Notes: generated by a model not told the origin, from the letters alone. Positions 52,880 through 62,839 are shown, counted from the first letter of the stretch. The stretch is DNA of 64,000 bases from Leptospiraceae bacterium (GCA_024233865.1 JACKPA010000001.1:930001-994000); one strand, 5' to 3'. Translations and numbers: made by a program.

Positions 52880-55800
52880 TTATTTAAGTAAAAATTCTAT
52901 ATCTGATTGGGTAAGCTTTTTGATAAAACCATCTTCATCTTTAATAATTTCTTTTGCAATAGATTTTTTATTTTCTTGTAGTTTGAGAATCTTTTCTTCA
53001 ATCGTGTCTTTGCAGATCATTTTATAGGCAATCACCGTCTTGGACTGTCCGATTCTATGGGTTCTGTCAATTGCCTGTTGCTCTACTGCCGGATTCCACC
53101 AAGGATCAACCAAATACACATAATCCGCCGCGGTTAGATTCAAGCCAACTCCTCCGGCTGTCAAGCTAATCAAAAATACTCGAATGTTTGGGTCACTCTG
53201 AAACCTATTTACGTGTGTTTTCCTGTCTTTTGTCGAACCATCCAAATACTCGTATTGAATATTTGCCTGTTCCAAACGTTCTTTTATAAGACCTAACATT
53301 CCCAAAAATTGTGAGAAAACAAGTGCTTTATGTTCACCGACGTTCTCTTCAATCTCGCGGATCAACTCTTCTAATTTTATGGATTCACCGTCATACTTTA
53401 CGTCTTCTTTTAAAATAGCTGGAGAATCACAGATCTGTCTGAGTTTGGATAGTCCTTGCAATATATAAATTCCGGCTTTTCCCATTCCTTCGGTTTTGAT
53501 CTTGCTCATGATTTTTTCTCGAATATCTAATTTAAAAGATTCATACACTTTCTTTTGAGCCTCACCCATTTCACAGAATATGATACTTTCAATTTTTTCG
53601 GGTAAATCTTTTGCTACTTGCTCTTTAGTTCTTCTAAGAATAAATGGATGAATCAATTTCTTTAATTCAGTGGCAGCTCTTTTGTCTTTGTTCTTATCTA
53701 TCGGTGTGGAAAATTCCGTTTTAAAAAAATCAATACTGCCTAAAAGACCTGGATTTAAAAAGTTCATCTGTGCATATAAATCAAAAGTATTGTTCTGAAC
53801 AGGTGTTCCGGTTAGTACCAAACGATGTTTGGATTTCAAAAGTTGAACGGCTTTATAGACCTTAGATGTCGGATTTTTTATGGCTTGGGATTCGTCCAAG
53901 ATAGTATAATAAAAAGTGAATTTAGACATTTCCTCTATGTCAACTCTTAGAGTTCCGTAAGTTGTAAGTACCAAATCAAATTGAGCAAATTGCTTAGAAT
54001 CAGCCATACGCTCACTGCCATGATTCACGTAGTATTTCAATTCCGGGCAAAACTTTTGGATTTCAGATTCCCAGTTAAAAATCAAAGAAGTCGGGCATAC
54101 TATCAAATGGGTTGGGGATTTTTTCGAACTGTTGTTTTTTAGATGTTGGAGAAACACAAGGGTTTGTAAGGTTTTTCCTAGTCCCATGTCATCAGCCAAG
54201 CATCCTCCGAAATGATACGTGTGCAAAAAATTAAACCAGTTAAAAGATTCCTTTTGATAAGGTCTTAGATCTGCTTTTACATTAATTGGTAATTTGACAT
54301 TTTCAATCTGGGAAAAACTGCTTAGCTTTTTTTTCTTTTCATCCAACTCTTTTAGTAACTTCGTATCGTCTATAGCATCATACAACTCATCTATTACGTT
54401 TAAGTGGTATTTTGAAATTTGTATACTTTCACCTTCCTTGGCTGAGCCATACTTAAAAAGGCTTGTATATTTTTCCAACCAGTCAGATGGCAAAATTCCA
54501 TAGGTTCCGTCGGCAAGTTGAACATAGTTTTTTTGGTTGACAACGGCTCTTTTTAATTCATTCAGAGGAACTTTGTATTTATCAAAAGTAACCTCTACAT
54601 TGACATCAAACCAATCCAAACCGGAACTAACATTCAGTTTTAGGTTTGGTTTGACAGGACTGTATTTGAAACGTTTTAATTGGTTAAAACCATAAACGGG
54701 AATATCCATTTTGTGGATTTTATTATAAAAATCAAAAAACCAACCATCTTTTAAGGCATCTTCAAACGATATGTAAAAGTAAGGTTGTCCGTTTTGAGCT
54801 TCAAAGTCAGGGTGCAAATTTTTTATGGAATTATAAAAATCCGATTCAAAAAATTTGTCTCTTACAACCGATAAAAATTTTCCATCTTTTTCGTTTATGA
54901 TAGAATCGTTATTATCAAATTCTACCTGAGTTGTCTCGTATTCATAAACCGGTTTGATTCTCAGGTAGTTATCTCCTGAATCACTAACGTAAATGGAGGC
55001 TTTGGGTTGTATGGTCTCAATTTCTTCTACAGGAAAATCTTCCGGTAGGGTGACTTCAAACTTTTTTTGCAAAGGTAAAACAAAATCTCGGATAAAAGAC
55101 TGCATGTCCGACTTATGGACTTTGATACATTTGGTCCTTCCCAAAGCCATTACAAAATCAATGTATTCGTGGTGGTTGTAAACATATAACTTGTCGTTAT
55201 GAAGCAAAAGAGTTCCTGTTGAATAGTGAGTATCATTGAGTGGAATTTTGACCCCGCTAATTAAAAATTCAGGTTCTATCACAAGTAGATTTTCTTGGTA
55301 GTAACAACGAAAACAAAGTTGTGCAGGCTCTGTGGATACTTGTATTGGAATCAGATTTTTGCTGTTTATGACTTTCGTTCCCGTTATTACGTATACGTGA
55401 TCTACGTTTTTTAATAAATCAAATAAACCTTTGGCACGATTGATCAAATAATTTCGAGCTAGCCTTTCATGGCTGTCAGAAATTTTTTTTAAAAAGTTTG
55501 TTCTTTGTTTAATAACTTGAGAATTCGTTGCAGTTGCTATATAGTCTACGATGTTTTCATCGGTTAACTCGGAAAACTTTTCTATCAGTTTTCGTTCTTC
55601 TTGGCTTACTCGAAGCTTTGAATAAACATTTTGAAAATTACAATATTCCAAAGAACTCAAACCACCTTGTTTGCTTACCAGACCTGCTACGATATGGACT
55701 TGAAAATAAGGAAAATTATGAGTGCCCATTTGAAATACGAAACAAGGTACGTAATCTGGAGTTAAATTTTTTTTGGATACGATAAATACTCTTTCTTCTC

Positions 55801-56329
55801 TTGATTCCAGACGATCTATGCGTTTGGAAAATTCTTTCCAGTTATTGTACTGGGAAATTTTTTGAATGGATGGATCCAAAACTCTTACTTTCAATTCACC
55901 AAAATAATCCAAATCTATTTTGAATTTATCTTCCCATTTATCTTCTAGAGTAAACCCATACTCAGATAGCAGTTGGCTTTTTTCCTCTTCCAAACTTCCA
56001 ATGGTGGTAAAATACCCTCTATTGTATTTATTCTGCAAATAGGTAAAAAGTACTGCTTTGTGGAAACACAAAAGGTTTGCATCATCTTTGCAGTCACAAC
56101 CGGTTTGGAACTGGTGTCGGTTGATTTTATGAAGAGTTACATTGAATTGCTCCGATTTATTTTTAACAATAGCGTTTACCTTAGAGCTTTCAGCAGAAAG
56201 AATTTCTATTTCAATTTCTTTTTTATCAATCAATTTTAAAAATTCAGAATAGGAATAATCTTTATGATAACTTGACAAGGTATAAACGTCTATTCCCTGC
56301 ATATCAATTTTAGTATTCGATTGATTCAT
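52880..56329 (-). CDS. SWIM-domain SNF2-family helicase
   Basis: 1149 aa. A SWIM finger near the N-terminus (TGCDCKDDANLLCFHKAVLF) is followed by a long beta-rich spacer and a SNF2/RapA-type ATPase from about 700: ADDMGLGKTLQTLVFL (motif I), DESQAIKNP (motif II), LTGTPVQNNTFDLYAQMNFL (motif III), SLTAGGVGLNLTAADYVY (motif V) and DRTHRIGQSK (motif VI). All catalytic motifs look intact. Such proteins translocate on DNA and remodel bound proteins, and some serve phage defence. It ends 66 nt from the convergent hybrid kinase and, with the SWIM/DUF5691 pair, makes a second SWIM protein in about 9 kb. Confidence 0.9.
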   Translation of the reverse strand: MNQSNTKIDMQGIDVYTLSSYHKDYSYSEFLKLIDKKEIEIEILSAESSKVNAIVKNKSEQFNVTLHKINRHQFQTGCDCKDDANLLCFHKAVLFTYLQNKYNRGYFTTIGSLEEEKSQLLSEYGFTLEDKWEDKFKIDLDYFGELKVRVLDPSIQKISQYNNWKEFSKRIDRLESREERVFIVSKKNLTPDYVPCFVFQMGTHNFPYFQVHIVAGLVSKQGGLSSLEYCNFQNVYSKLRVSQEERKLIEKFSELTDENIVDYIATATNSQVIKQRTNFLKKISDSHERLARNYLINRAKGLFDLLKNVDHVYVITGTKVINSKNLIPIQVSTEPAQLCFRCYYQENLLVIEPEFLISGVKIPLNDTHYSTGTLLLHNDKLYVYNHHEYIDFVMALGRTKCIKVHKSDMQSFIRDFVLPLQKKFEVTLPEDFPVEEIETIQPKASIYVSDSGDNYLRIKPVYEYETTQVEFDNNDSIINEKDGKFLSVVRDKFFESDFYNSIKNLHPDFEAQNGQPYFYISFEDALKDGWFFDFYNKIHKMDIPVYGFNQLKRFKYSPVKPNLKLNVSSGLDWFDVNVEVTFDKYKVPLNELKRAVVNQKNYVQLADGTYGILPSDWLEKYTSLFKYGSAKEGESIQISKYHLNVIDELYDAIDDTKLLKELDEKKKKLSSFSQIENVKLPINVKADLRPYQKESFNWFNFLHTYHFGGCLADDMGLGKTLQTLVFLQHLKNNSSKKSPTHLIVCPTSLIFNWESEIQKFCPELKYYVNHGSERMADSKQFAQFDLVLTTYGTLRVDIEEMSKFTFYYTILDESQAIKNPTSKVYKAVQLLKSKHRLVLTGTPVQNNTFDLYAQMNFLNPGLLGSIDFFKTEFSTPIDKNKDKRAATELKKLIHPFILRRTKEQVAKDLPEKIESIIFCEMGEAQKKVYESFKLDIREKIMSKIKTEGMGKAGIYILQGLSKLRQICDSPAILKEDVKYDGESIKLEELIREIEENVGEHKALVFSQFLGMLGLIKERLEQANIQYEYLDGSTKDRKTHVNRFQSDPNIRVFLISLTAGGVGLNLTAADYVYLVDPWWNPAVEQQAIDRTHRIGQSKTVIAYKMICKDTIEEKILKLQENKKSIAKEIIKDEDGFIKKLTQSDIEFLLK

Positions 56330-56597
56330 AATTTAAAAATAACATTTTAAGAATAAGTTGTCTACAAAAATTAGGTTTCCGCTTGGTAATAAAAGTTGAT
56401 TTTTTAACTGAGATGAACAATTTTATGAACTGGCTAAATCAGATTACTTAATCTGCCGTATTTTGCTGAGTCCAATCCCCACATTCCTTTGGTATTCCAG
56501 CTTGGTTGTACTTCGGATTCAAAAACACCAAACCTTTCGTTTGACACCTACAAGCCACTTACAAAACTGGCAACTATTACTTAATAGGCAGAAAAAG

Positions 56598-57575
56598 TTG
56601 CAAAAACACAACAATCTAACATGGAAAGAAGCATTCCAAAAAAGCCCAGGACCGAAAAACTGGAGAGAAGCTGGAATTTTATTCGTAAAAGGTATTTGTA
56701 TGGGAAGCGCGGACATCATTCCCGGAGTTTCCGGTGGTACCATTGCCCTGATTGTAGGGATATACGAAAAGCTCATTGATGCTATACAATCCGTTAATAC
56801 GGAAGCAATTTTTAGTGCCATCAAACTCAACCTCAAAAATACACTGCAAATTGTTCACATTCGGTTTTTACTTTCTCTTTTGCTTGGCATTGCAACGGCA
56901 ATTCTTAGCTTAACACACCTGATTCATTACCTCTTGGACAATCATCCCGTCCATATATGGTCGTTTTTTTTGGGTTTGATTGCAGCCTCTGCAATTGCCA
57001 TCAGTAAAAATATACCAAAATGGTCGGTTGTAGAATTTACGGGAGTCTTGCTTGGCACCTTAGGGGGGTATTTGATTACAGGTTTAATTCCCGCTCAAAC
57101 TCCGGAAACTTGGTGGTTTGTCATGTTTTCCGGTATGATAGCAATTTGTGCTATGATTCTCCCTGGAATAAGCGGAGCTTTTATTTTGCTTATTATGGGG
57201 AAATACCAATACGTTACATCAGCTCTAAAAAATCCTTTTACTACAGATAACATAATCATTATTGTCACTTTTTTGATTGGATGCGTTATAGGAATTTTGG
57301 GATTTTCCAGGGTTTTAAATTACCTTCTCAAGAAACATCACAACTTTACCATAACCTTTTTGATAGGGCTTATGATCGGTTCGCTCAGAAAAGTTTGGCC
57401 TTGGAAAGAAACTTTGGAAACCATTACCATTCGAGATAAAGTTTATGTTCTTAGAGAACAAAATATTTTACCCCAAAGTTATGATTCTGCTTTTTTTATT
57501 GCTTGTTTATTGATAATAATTGGTTTTATTTTTGTATTGCTTTTGGAAAGGTTGGCTAATAAGAGAGAATTATGA
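56598..57575 (+). CDS. DUF368 membrane protein, probable undecaprenyl phosphate flippase (PopT-type)
   Basis: About 325 aa with multiple hydrophobic helices. The family signature is clear: FVKGICMGSADIIPGVSGGT, then MILPGISGAFILLIMGKY and a C-terminal FLIGLMIGSLRKVWPW. DUF368 proteins recycle undecaprenyl phosphate across the inner membrane. The frame is open back to 56463, but the extra 45 codons look non-coding; a TTG at 56598 with AGG upstream is my choice, with low certainty. The stop overlaps the next ATG (ATGA). Confidence 0.78.
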   Translation: MQKHNNLTWKEAFQKSPGPKNWREAGILFVKGICMGSADIIPGVSGGTIALIVGIYEKLIDAIQSVNTEAIFSAIKLNLKNTLQIVHIRFLLSLLLGIATAILSLTHLIHYLLDNHPVHIWSFFLGLIAASAIAISKNIPKWSVVEFTGVLLGTLGGYLITGLIPAQTPETWWFVMFSGMIAICAMILPGISGAFILLIMGKYQYVTSALKNPFTTDNIIIIVTFLIGCVIGILGFSRVLNYLLKKHHNFTITFLIGLMIGSLRKVWPWKETLETITIRDKVYVLREQNILPQSYDSAFFIACLLIIIGFIFVLLLERLANKREL

Positions 57576-58876
57576 GAAGGAATATTGTACATATAGGTGC
57601 GGATGAGCTAGTTTATGAAATCAGAAATATTGTAGCTCTGGCTAGACAGTTAGAGTCTACCGGTGTTGAAATTACATGGGAAAATATTGGTGATCCGGTT
57701 CAAAAAGGTGAAATAGTTGCGCCATGGATAAAAAAAATTGTTACCGATATTATCACTCGCAACGGTTCTTGGGGGTACACAGCAACCCAGGGCGAAGAAT
57801 CAACTCGCAAGTTTTTAGCCTCTAAGGTGAATGAAAGGGGCGGTGTCCAAATCACTCCGAATGATATTGTATTTTTTAATGGCTTGGGAGATGCCGTTGC
57901 AAAAATTTTTGGTTTTTTGCGTAGGGAAGCGAGGATTTTAGGTCCAAGTCCGGCGTATTCCACATTTTCTTCCGCAGAAGCTGCTCACAGCGGATATGAG
58001 CACCTCACTTACGAACTGAATCCCTATAACAATTGGATGCCTAATTTGGAAGAAATTGAAAACAAGATCAAATATAACGATTCCATTACCGGAATTATTT
58101 TGATTAATCCGGATAATCCTACGGGAGCTGTATTTCCAAAAGAGATTATTCGAGAAATATCCAATCTGTGTGAAAAATACGATTGTTTTTTAGTGTGTGA
58201 TGAAACCTACGCTCATGTGAGCTATGAGAATTCCGGTTTTTATCACTTATCCGAGATTATAAGCGATAACGTATGCGCTATGGCTTTGCGTTCCATATCC
58301 AAAGAAGTTCCTTGGCCCGGCGCTCGTTGTGGCTGGATTGAAGTATTTAATAAAAAAAATGACCAAGTTTTTGCCCGTTACATCAAGTCCCTTGTAGATG
58401 CCAAGATGCTCGAAGTTTGCTCTACAACTCTTCCTCAATTGGCTATTCCGGAAATATATTCGTCTCCTGAGTTCATTCCTCATTTAAAAAAGAGGAATCA
58501 AAAGCTCCATGATAGAGCCAAAAAAGCCGTTTCCTATTTAAAGGACATCGAAGGTGTTCAAGTTGTCGAGCCTAAAGGTGCTTTTTATTTGACCGTTATG
58601 TTTAAACCAGGGACTTTGAAAAATACCATGCAATTGGATATACCGAACCAAGCTGCCAAAAATATCATTACTCCTCTGTTAAAAAACACTCCTAACGACC
58701 GTCGTTTTGTGCTCCATATGTTGGCATCCAAAGGAATATGTGTTGTTCCTTTGTCTTCTTTTTGCTGTGATAAAGAGGGCTTTCGTGTCACTCTATTGGA
58801 AGAAAATACGGAAAAATTTGAATGGATATACCAAACCATAAAAGATAGTATCCAAGGATATTTGCAAAGCGCTTAA
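57572..58876 (+). CDS. Class I/II PLP-dependent aminotransferase
   Basis: 434 aa. Typical aminotransferase landmarks: GDPVQKGEIVAPW, YTATQGEESTRKFLA, LINPDNPTGAVFP, VCDETYAHVSYE and the PLP Lys segment ALRSISKEVPWPGARCGWIE. The C-terminal domain holds FYLTVMFKPG and MLASKGICVVPLSSF. The substrate cannot be determined; the closest pattern is alanine- or tyrosine-type transaminases. Translation is coupled to the DUF368 gene by a 4-nt overlap, followed downstream by glutamate racemase, so a role in D-amino acid or wall precursor supply is possible. Confidence 0.86.
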   Translation: MRRNIVHIGADELVYEIRNIVALARQLESTGVEITWENIGDPVQKGEIVAPWIKKIVTDIITRNGSWGYTATQGEESTRKFLASKVNERGGVQITPNDIVFFNGLGDAVAKIFGFLRREARILGPSPAYSTFSSAEAAHSGYEHLTYELNPYNNWMPNLEEIENKIKYNDSITGIILINPDNPTGAVFPKEIIREISNLCEKYDCFLVCDETYAHVSYENSGFYHLSEIISDNVCAMALRSISKEVPWPGARCGWIEVFNKKNDQVFARYIKSLVDAKMLEVCSTTLPQLAIPEIYSSPEFIPHLKKRNQKLHDRAKKAVSYLKDIEGVQVVEPKGAFYLTVMFKPGTLKNTMQLDIPNQAAKNIITPLLKNTPNDRRFVLHMLASKGICVVPLSSFCCDKEGFRVTLLEENTEKFEWIYQTIKDSIQGYLQSA

Positions 58877-58930
58877 GTAATGGGAGTTCGACGTAAGGAA
58901 TAATGCTATAAAAATAAGAAGGATGAACAC

Positions 58931-58996
58931 AGGGGTTCACCCCTACACCCAAAAATACCACTGGCTTTGTAGGGGCAATCCCCGGTGGTTGCCCTT
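58931..58996. repeat. Two adjacent short palindromes in intergenic DNA
   Basis: AGGGG-TTCA-CCCCT (58931-58944) and GGGCAA...TTGCCC around tccccggtgg (58973-58994), inside the 176-bp gap between the aminotransferase and murI. The second starts GTAGGGGCA, resembling the GTAGGGACA repeats at 6786 and 17661. The wider gap is bounded by GAGTTCGA (58886-58893) and TCGAACTC (59019-59026). Confidence 0.6.
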
Positions 58997-59052
58997 TAGG
59001 TGAAATAAAAATGTTATATCGAACTCACGCTAATTAAAATAGACGGTCAAAA

Positions 59053-59814
59053 GTGGGAAATCAAAAAGTTCTTAAGCTAGGAGTATTTGATTCTGGGCTT
59101 GGTGGAATTTCCGTTTTAAACGAACTCACCCAATCGCTTTCACAAATAGAGTTTGTTTATTATGGTGACTTGAAAAATGCCCCTTATGGAGAAAAAACAT
59201 CCGCAGAAGTATTCGCTTTAACTGCTTCAGCATGTGAGTACCTTATAAATAAGGAAGTTGATGCCATTGTAATTGCTTGTAATACGGCTACTTCCGTTGC
59301 CATTGAAAAGCTCAGAGCTAGATATTCTATTCCCATTTTTGGAATGGAGCCGGCGATCAAACCGGCTTTGTTAGACCATCCTTTGGAAATGGTTGCCGTT
59401 ATGGCGACTTCTCTGACCCTAAAAGAAGATAAGTTTACAAACTTAAAGCATCGCTTGAATGGACATTCCCGGATCAAGCCTGTGCCTTGCAATGGTTTGG
59501 CTAAACTCATTGATTTGGGAGATAGAGAGAAGATTAAGGCGTTTTTAGAGCCTATCTTAGATGATTTGTGCAGGCAAAATATCCAGGTAGTTGTTTTGGG
59601 TTGTACGCACTATGTTTTGATCAAAGAACTGATTTATAGGCTAAATCCCAATATAAAAATTTACGATGGAAACGCGGGAACCGCTCGTCATGTAGCAAAT
59701 AAGCTAAATCTACAATTCCGACAAGAAGCGTATACTCCCAAAATTGAAATCTACCTCAATGGAGCTACGGAAGAAGATTATTTCGTTTTGAGGCAATATA
59801 CTGGGTTGCCCTAA
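59053..59814 (+). CDS. murI: Glutamate racemase
   Basis: 253 aa with a GTG start. Family motifs are complete: GVFDSGLGGISVL, YYGDLKNAPYGEK, IACNTATSVAIEKL (first catalytic Cys), GMEPAIKPAL and VVLGCTHYVLI (second catalytic Cys). It interconverts L- and D-glutamate for peptidoglycan in the cytoplasm. No strong ribosome binding site is visible. It stands downstream of the DUF368/aminotransferase pair on the same strand. Confidence 0.94.
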   Translation: MGNQKVLKLGVFDSGLGGISVLNELTQSLSQIEFVYYGDLKNAPYGEKTSAEVFALTASACEYLINKEVDAIVIACNTATSVAIEKLRARYSIPIFGMEPAIKPALLDHPLEMVAVMATSLTLKEDKFTNLKHRLNGHSRIKPVPCNGLAKLIDLGDREKIKAFLEPILDDLCRQNIQVVVLGCTHYVLIKELIYRLNPNIKIYDGNAGTARHVANKLNLQFRQEAYTPKIEIYLNGATEEDYFVLRQYTGLP

Positions 59815-59977
59815 GATGTTCAACCTGCTACAATAATTGAAAAAATACTTTCTTAACTTGCAAAAAAGACTTGGTAAATCGTTGAATTAGTTTAGACTTG
59901 AAAAATTAATTACCTTATTATTTCTTTTTGATTTATTTATTTTTAAGAGATAAAGGAAAGTAAAACACATTAGTATG

Positions 59978-61264
59978 CTACGAATAGAGAGTTTTTAATC
60001 TAAAAAGCAAAAGAGTGACTAAAACACAAAGAAATGTTGAAACTACAAAGGTAGTAATTGGTTCAAGAGTAAAATAAATAAAAGCAAAAGTAATAGGAGA
60101 CAGTGCTCTTGCCAGGGAGCCAAAACTCCTAAGTATTCCCAGGTTGCGTCCCTGTTCTTCCGTTGGCGAGCACAAAGATGTTAAAGAAGAAAGTCCAGGA
60201 TTAATAAATGCACTGCCAATTGAGACAAAAGTTAAAGCAAAAAAAATATAGTATTGCTCTGGATATATAGCTATGGCTATAAATCCTATCACTAAAAAAT
60301 AAGAACCGACAGAAGATATTTTGAATTCAGAAACTTTTCCCGATATTCTTCTTATAACTCCACCTTGTATCAAAATGATAATAACCCCAATATACAAAAA
60401 AGTAAATCCTATTTGCTTGGGATTAAATCCTAAATAATCATTTAAATAAAAATTAATACAAAATTCAAACCCGGAAAACGAAAAAATATATATAAAAAAT
60501 ATAAAAGATAATAAAGGTAATTCTTTTACCCTCGTATTTTTGATTCCGATAATAGGGTGAATTTCTCTTTTTTGGTGCGTATTGTTTTTATTTTCTAAAG
60601 TCTCTTTGTAATAAAATAGAACTAACATTAGGTTCACAAAAGCAATCAAAGAGGCAACCAAAGCCGTTGCTGGGAAAATTGTGAGCTTTAAATCGGAAAA
60701 ATATGCCCCAAAATCCAAAGCAGATAAAATACCACCTATCGGAGGACCCATAACAAATCCTAAACCAATGGCAGCTCCTATGATACCCATACCTTTTGCT
60801 CTATCTGCGGCTGAAGTCGTGTCAGCCATAGAAGCAGAAGCAACGGAAATGTTTCCACCCATTATTCCTGTAATTGTTCGAGATAAAACAAAAAGCGTAA
60901 AACTGGACGAGAAAAACCAAACAATGTACCCTAATAAATTTCCCAAAGAAGTAAATAGCAATATTGGTTTTCTTCCGATTTTATCGGACCATTTTCCCCA
61001 TATAGGAGAGAAAATAAATTGAAGAATAGAATAAATGCTTCCGACTACACCACCAAACAACACCGGAAAAGGAACATTTTCAGAATCTGGACTCAAATAC
61101 CTTATAAAATTCAGAGTTAATTCAAGACTTATATCTTTTTCTTGGGAGAGAAAATATTTTAGGGTTTCGGGAAAAATAGGAAATATAATAGAAAAACCCA
61201 TTATATCAATAAAAACGGTCAAAAAAAGGAGCAACCGAACAAAAAATAGGCTTTTATTTTTCAA
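59978..61264 (-). CDS. MFS transporter, DHA1/TetA-like
   Basis: 428 aa with about 12 membrane helices. Helix 2-3 loop FSPIWGKWSDKIGRKPILLF is the MFS motif A, and GIIGAAIGLGFVMGPPIGG is typical of drug:H+ antiporters of the TetA/DHA1 group. An insertion of about 50 residues separates helices 1 and 2 (YFLSQEKDISLELTLNFIRY). Likely an exporter of drugs or metabolites, substrate unknown. It is convergent with murI across about 160 bp without obvious features. Confidence 0.88.
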   Translation of the reverse strand: MKNKSLFFVRLLLFLTVFIDIMGFSIIFPIFPETLKYFLSQEKDISLELTLNFIRYLSPDSENVPFPVLFGGVVGSIYSILQFIFSPIWGKWSDKIGRKPILLFTSLGNLLGYIVWFFSSSFTLFVLSRTITGIMGGNISVASASMADTTSAADRAKGMGIIGAAIGLGFVMGPPIGGILSALDFGAYFSDLKLTIFPATALVASLIAFVNLMLVLFYYKETLENKNNTHQKREIHPIIGIKNTRVKELPLLSFIFFIYIFSFSGFEFCINFYLNDYLGFNPKQIGFTFLYIGVIIILIQGGVIRRISGKVSEFKISSVGSYFLVIGFIAIAIYPEQYYIFFALTFVSIGSAFINPGLSSLTSLCSPTEEQGRNLGILRSFGSLARALSPITFAFIYFTLEPITTFVVSTFLCVLVTLLLFRLKTLYS

Positions 61265-61321
61265 TTTTTTGATTTAGAATAGGGTTGGTATTTTTCAAAA
61301 AAGGCTCTTATATAAAGATGG

Positions 61322-61351
61322 TATCCCTCCACAGTTTGCTGTGGAGGGATA
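61322..61351. terminator. Perfect hairpin after the phasin-like gene
   Basis: TATCCCTCCACAG and CTGTGGAGGGATA around TTTG. It lies 8 bp beyond the 3' end of the leftward phasin-like gene. There is no T-run on that strand, so it may be a processing or stability hairpin or a further dispersed palindrome rather than a classical terminator. Confidence 0.6.
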
Positions 61352-61359
61352 GATTCCTA

Positions 61360-61737
61360 TTAGGACTCTGTTTTAATAATTTTGTATTTTTCAAGCAGTT
61401 TTTTCAGCTCATCTAAAGCTGATTGAGCAGATTGTTTAACCGGTTCTGGTAACATCGCTTCTACTTGTGTGTAGACACCTTCAAAGTTGGCTTGCAATTT
61501 ACCCATTATATCCTTGTAGCTACTATCAGCTTTCTCAATTAGTTCACTGGCATCTTTTATCGTTTTACTTAGTAAATCCCGAAGTTGATTTGCTTGCTCT
61601 GATTGTTCAAGAGCACCTTTGTCTTTTACCTCGTTATAGAGGCTTTCCATATCAGCGATAGCTTTTTTCAATCCTTCTTCGCTTGAGCGAAAAACGGCGA
61701 TTCCTGCATTTACTAAATCCATTAAAAATTTTTCCAT
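61360..61737 (-). CDS. Phasin-like coiled-coil protein
   Basis: 125 aa, all helical, with no signal peptide. The sequence MEKFLMDLVNAGIAVFRSSEEGLKKAIADM with later KTIKDASELIEKADSSYKD and LDELKKLLEKYKIIK resembles phasin-like/PhaF-type helical proteins that coat storage granules or act as cytoplasmic scaffolds. No polyhydroxyalkanoate synthase gene is in the window, so the role stays open. It stands alone. Confidence 0.65.
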   Translation of the reverse strand: MEKFLMDLVNAGIAVFRSSEEGLKKAIADMESLYNEVKDKGALEQSEQANQLRDLLSKTIKDASELIEKADSSYKDIMGKLQANFEGVYTQVEAMLPEPVKQSAQSALDELKKLLEKYKIIKTES

Positions 61738-61887
61738 AAAAACATCCTGTCTTTTTTTTTGTAGCTATCTTGGATTAACAAAAGAATAATTCCATGGAGG
61801 GAATATCTTTTGAATCAACTTATAATACTACTGTTTTTACCAATAAAAATTTACACTTGTATATGACAAGCAAAAATTTAATTCACA

Positions 61888-62457
61888 TCAAGAACTTCCT
61901 ACAATTTTCTTAATTTGATCTCGAATTCTGGCTGCAGATTCATAATCTTCCGTATTAACCGCCCGATCCAAGGATTCCTGCAAGACTTCCAATTGAGTTT
62001 TCGGTTTTTGCGGTTGCTGGTCTTCTCTGGATTCCGATTCAAAATCTCCCTCCCTCATTACGATTCCAGCTTCATCCAAGATATTTTGAGTGACATAAAT
62101 AGGTGAGCCAGCTCTCAAAGCTATAGCTATAGAATCGGAAGGTCTTGCATCAACTACAAATATTTCTTCATCTCTTCTTATTGTAATCTTAGCATAAAAA
62201 GTATTATCTATAATTTCATCAATTGTAACTTTGATTATTTTTGCACCTAAGATAGGCAAAATCATCATAAGCAAATCATGGGTCATTGGTCTAGGTGGTG
62301 AAATTCCATCTAGTACACTTGTAATAGCATGCGTTTCTAAGGGTCCTATAAATATTGGTACAACTTTAGAGTCATTTTGTTCTAGAGGCCTAAGAAATAC
62401 CGCAAATCCTACATTCGTTAAGGTTATATCAGAAATTTTTACTTCTATTTGTTCCAT
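61888..62457 (-). CDS. Bifunctional nuclease family protein with UVR motif
   Basis: 189 aa. The BFN/DUF151 domain covers about 1-130 (FLRPLEQNDSKVVPIFIGPLE, HDLLMMILPILGAKIIKVTI, VDARPSDSIAIALRAGSPIY). The C-terminal 40 residues carry a UVR-type helical pair (LQESLDRAVNTEDYESAARIRDQIKKI), as in UvrB/UvrC interaction motifs and Clp adaptors. BFN proteins have been reported with nuclease activity, but many members may act as protein adaptors. The combination is common in this family. Confidence 0.88.
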   Translation of the reverse strand: MEQIEVKISDITLTNVGFAVFLRPLEQNDSKVVPIFIGPLETHAITSVLDGISPPRPMTHDLLMMILPILGAKIIKVTIDEIIDNTFYAKITIRRDEEIFVVDARPSDSIAIALRAGSPIYVTQNILDEAGIVMREGDFESESREDQQPQKPKTQLEVLQESLDRAVNTEDYESAARIRDQIKKIVGSS

Positions 62458-62587
62458 GATTCTTTACTTGTTCAACGTTTTTTGAAAGATCAATTGTTTA
62501 TTGAAATCTTTGATCACTAGAATGTCTATAAATTTTTTGTAAGTTATTAAATTTTTATGCTATGTTTTGGCTAAAAATTAATTTGTC

Positions 62588-62836
62588 CTAGGTGTATTCA
62601 ATTCTTCTTACAATTCGGTATTGAGACCTTTCAAAAAACGGATTGATAAAGTGAGCATCATTATCTACTGCATAAGCAATGATGTACTTTTTATTTTCAC
62701 TTTGAAAAATATCTCCTTCTTTATATCCGGAAACATCTTCTACATGAATAGAATCATGCACATAATCCCCATACCTTTTCCAATATATTTCTATATCCTG
62801 AACACTTGCAATTTTCAATATATTTCTCCGGTACAT
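62588..62836 (-). CDS. Small hypothetical protein
   Basis: 82 aa, no signal or membrane segment. Contains IEIYWKRYGDYVHDSIHVED and GDIFQSENKKYIIAYAVDNDA, which look like structured beta-rich sequence rather than chance translation. No family recognised and no clear ribosome binding site before the ATG. The terminator hairpin at 62840-62868 separates it from the gene upstream on the same strand, so it may have its own weak promoter. Confidence 0.5.
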   Translation of the reverse strand: MYRRNILKIASVQDIEIYWKRYGDYVHDSIHVEDVSGYKEGDIFQSENKKYIIAYAVDNDAHFINPFFERSQYRIVRRIEYT

Positions 62837-62839
62837 TAA

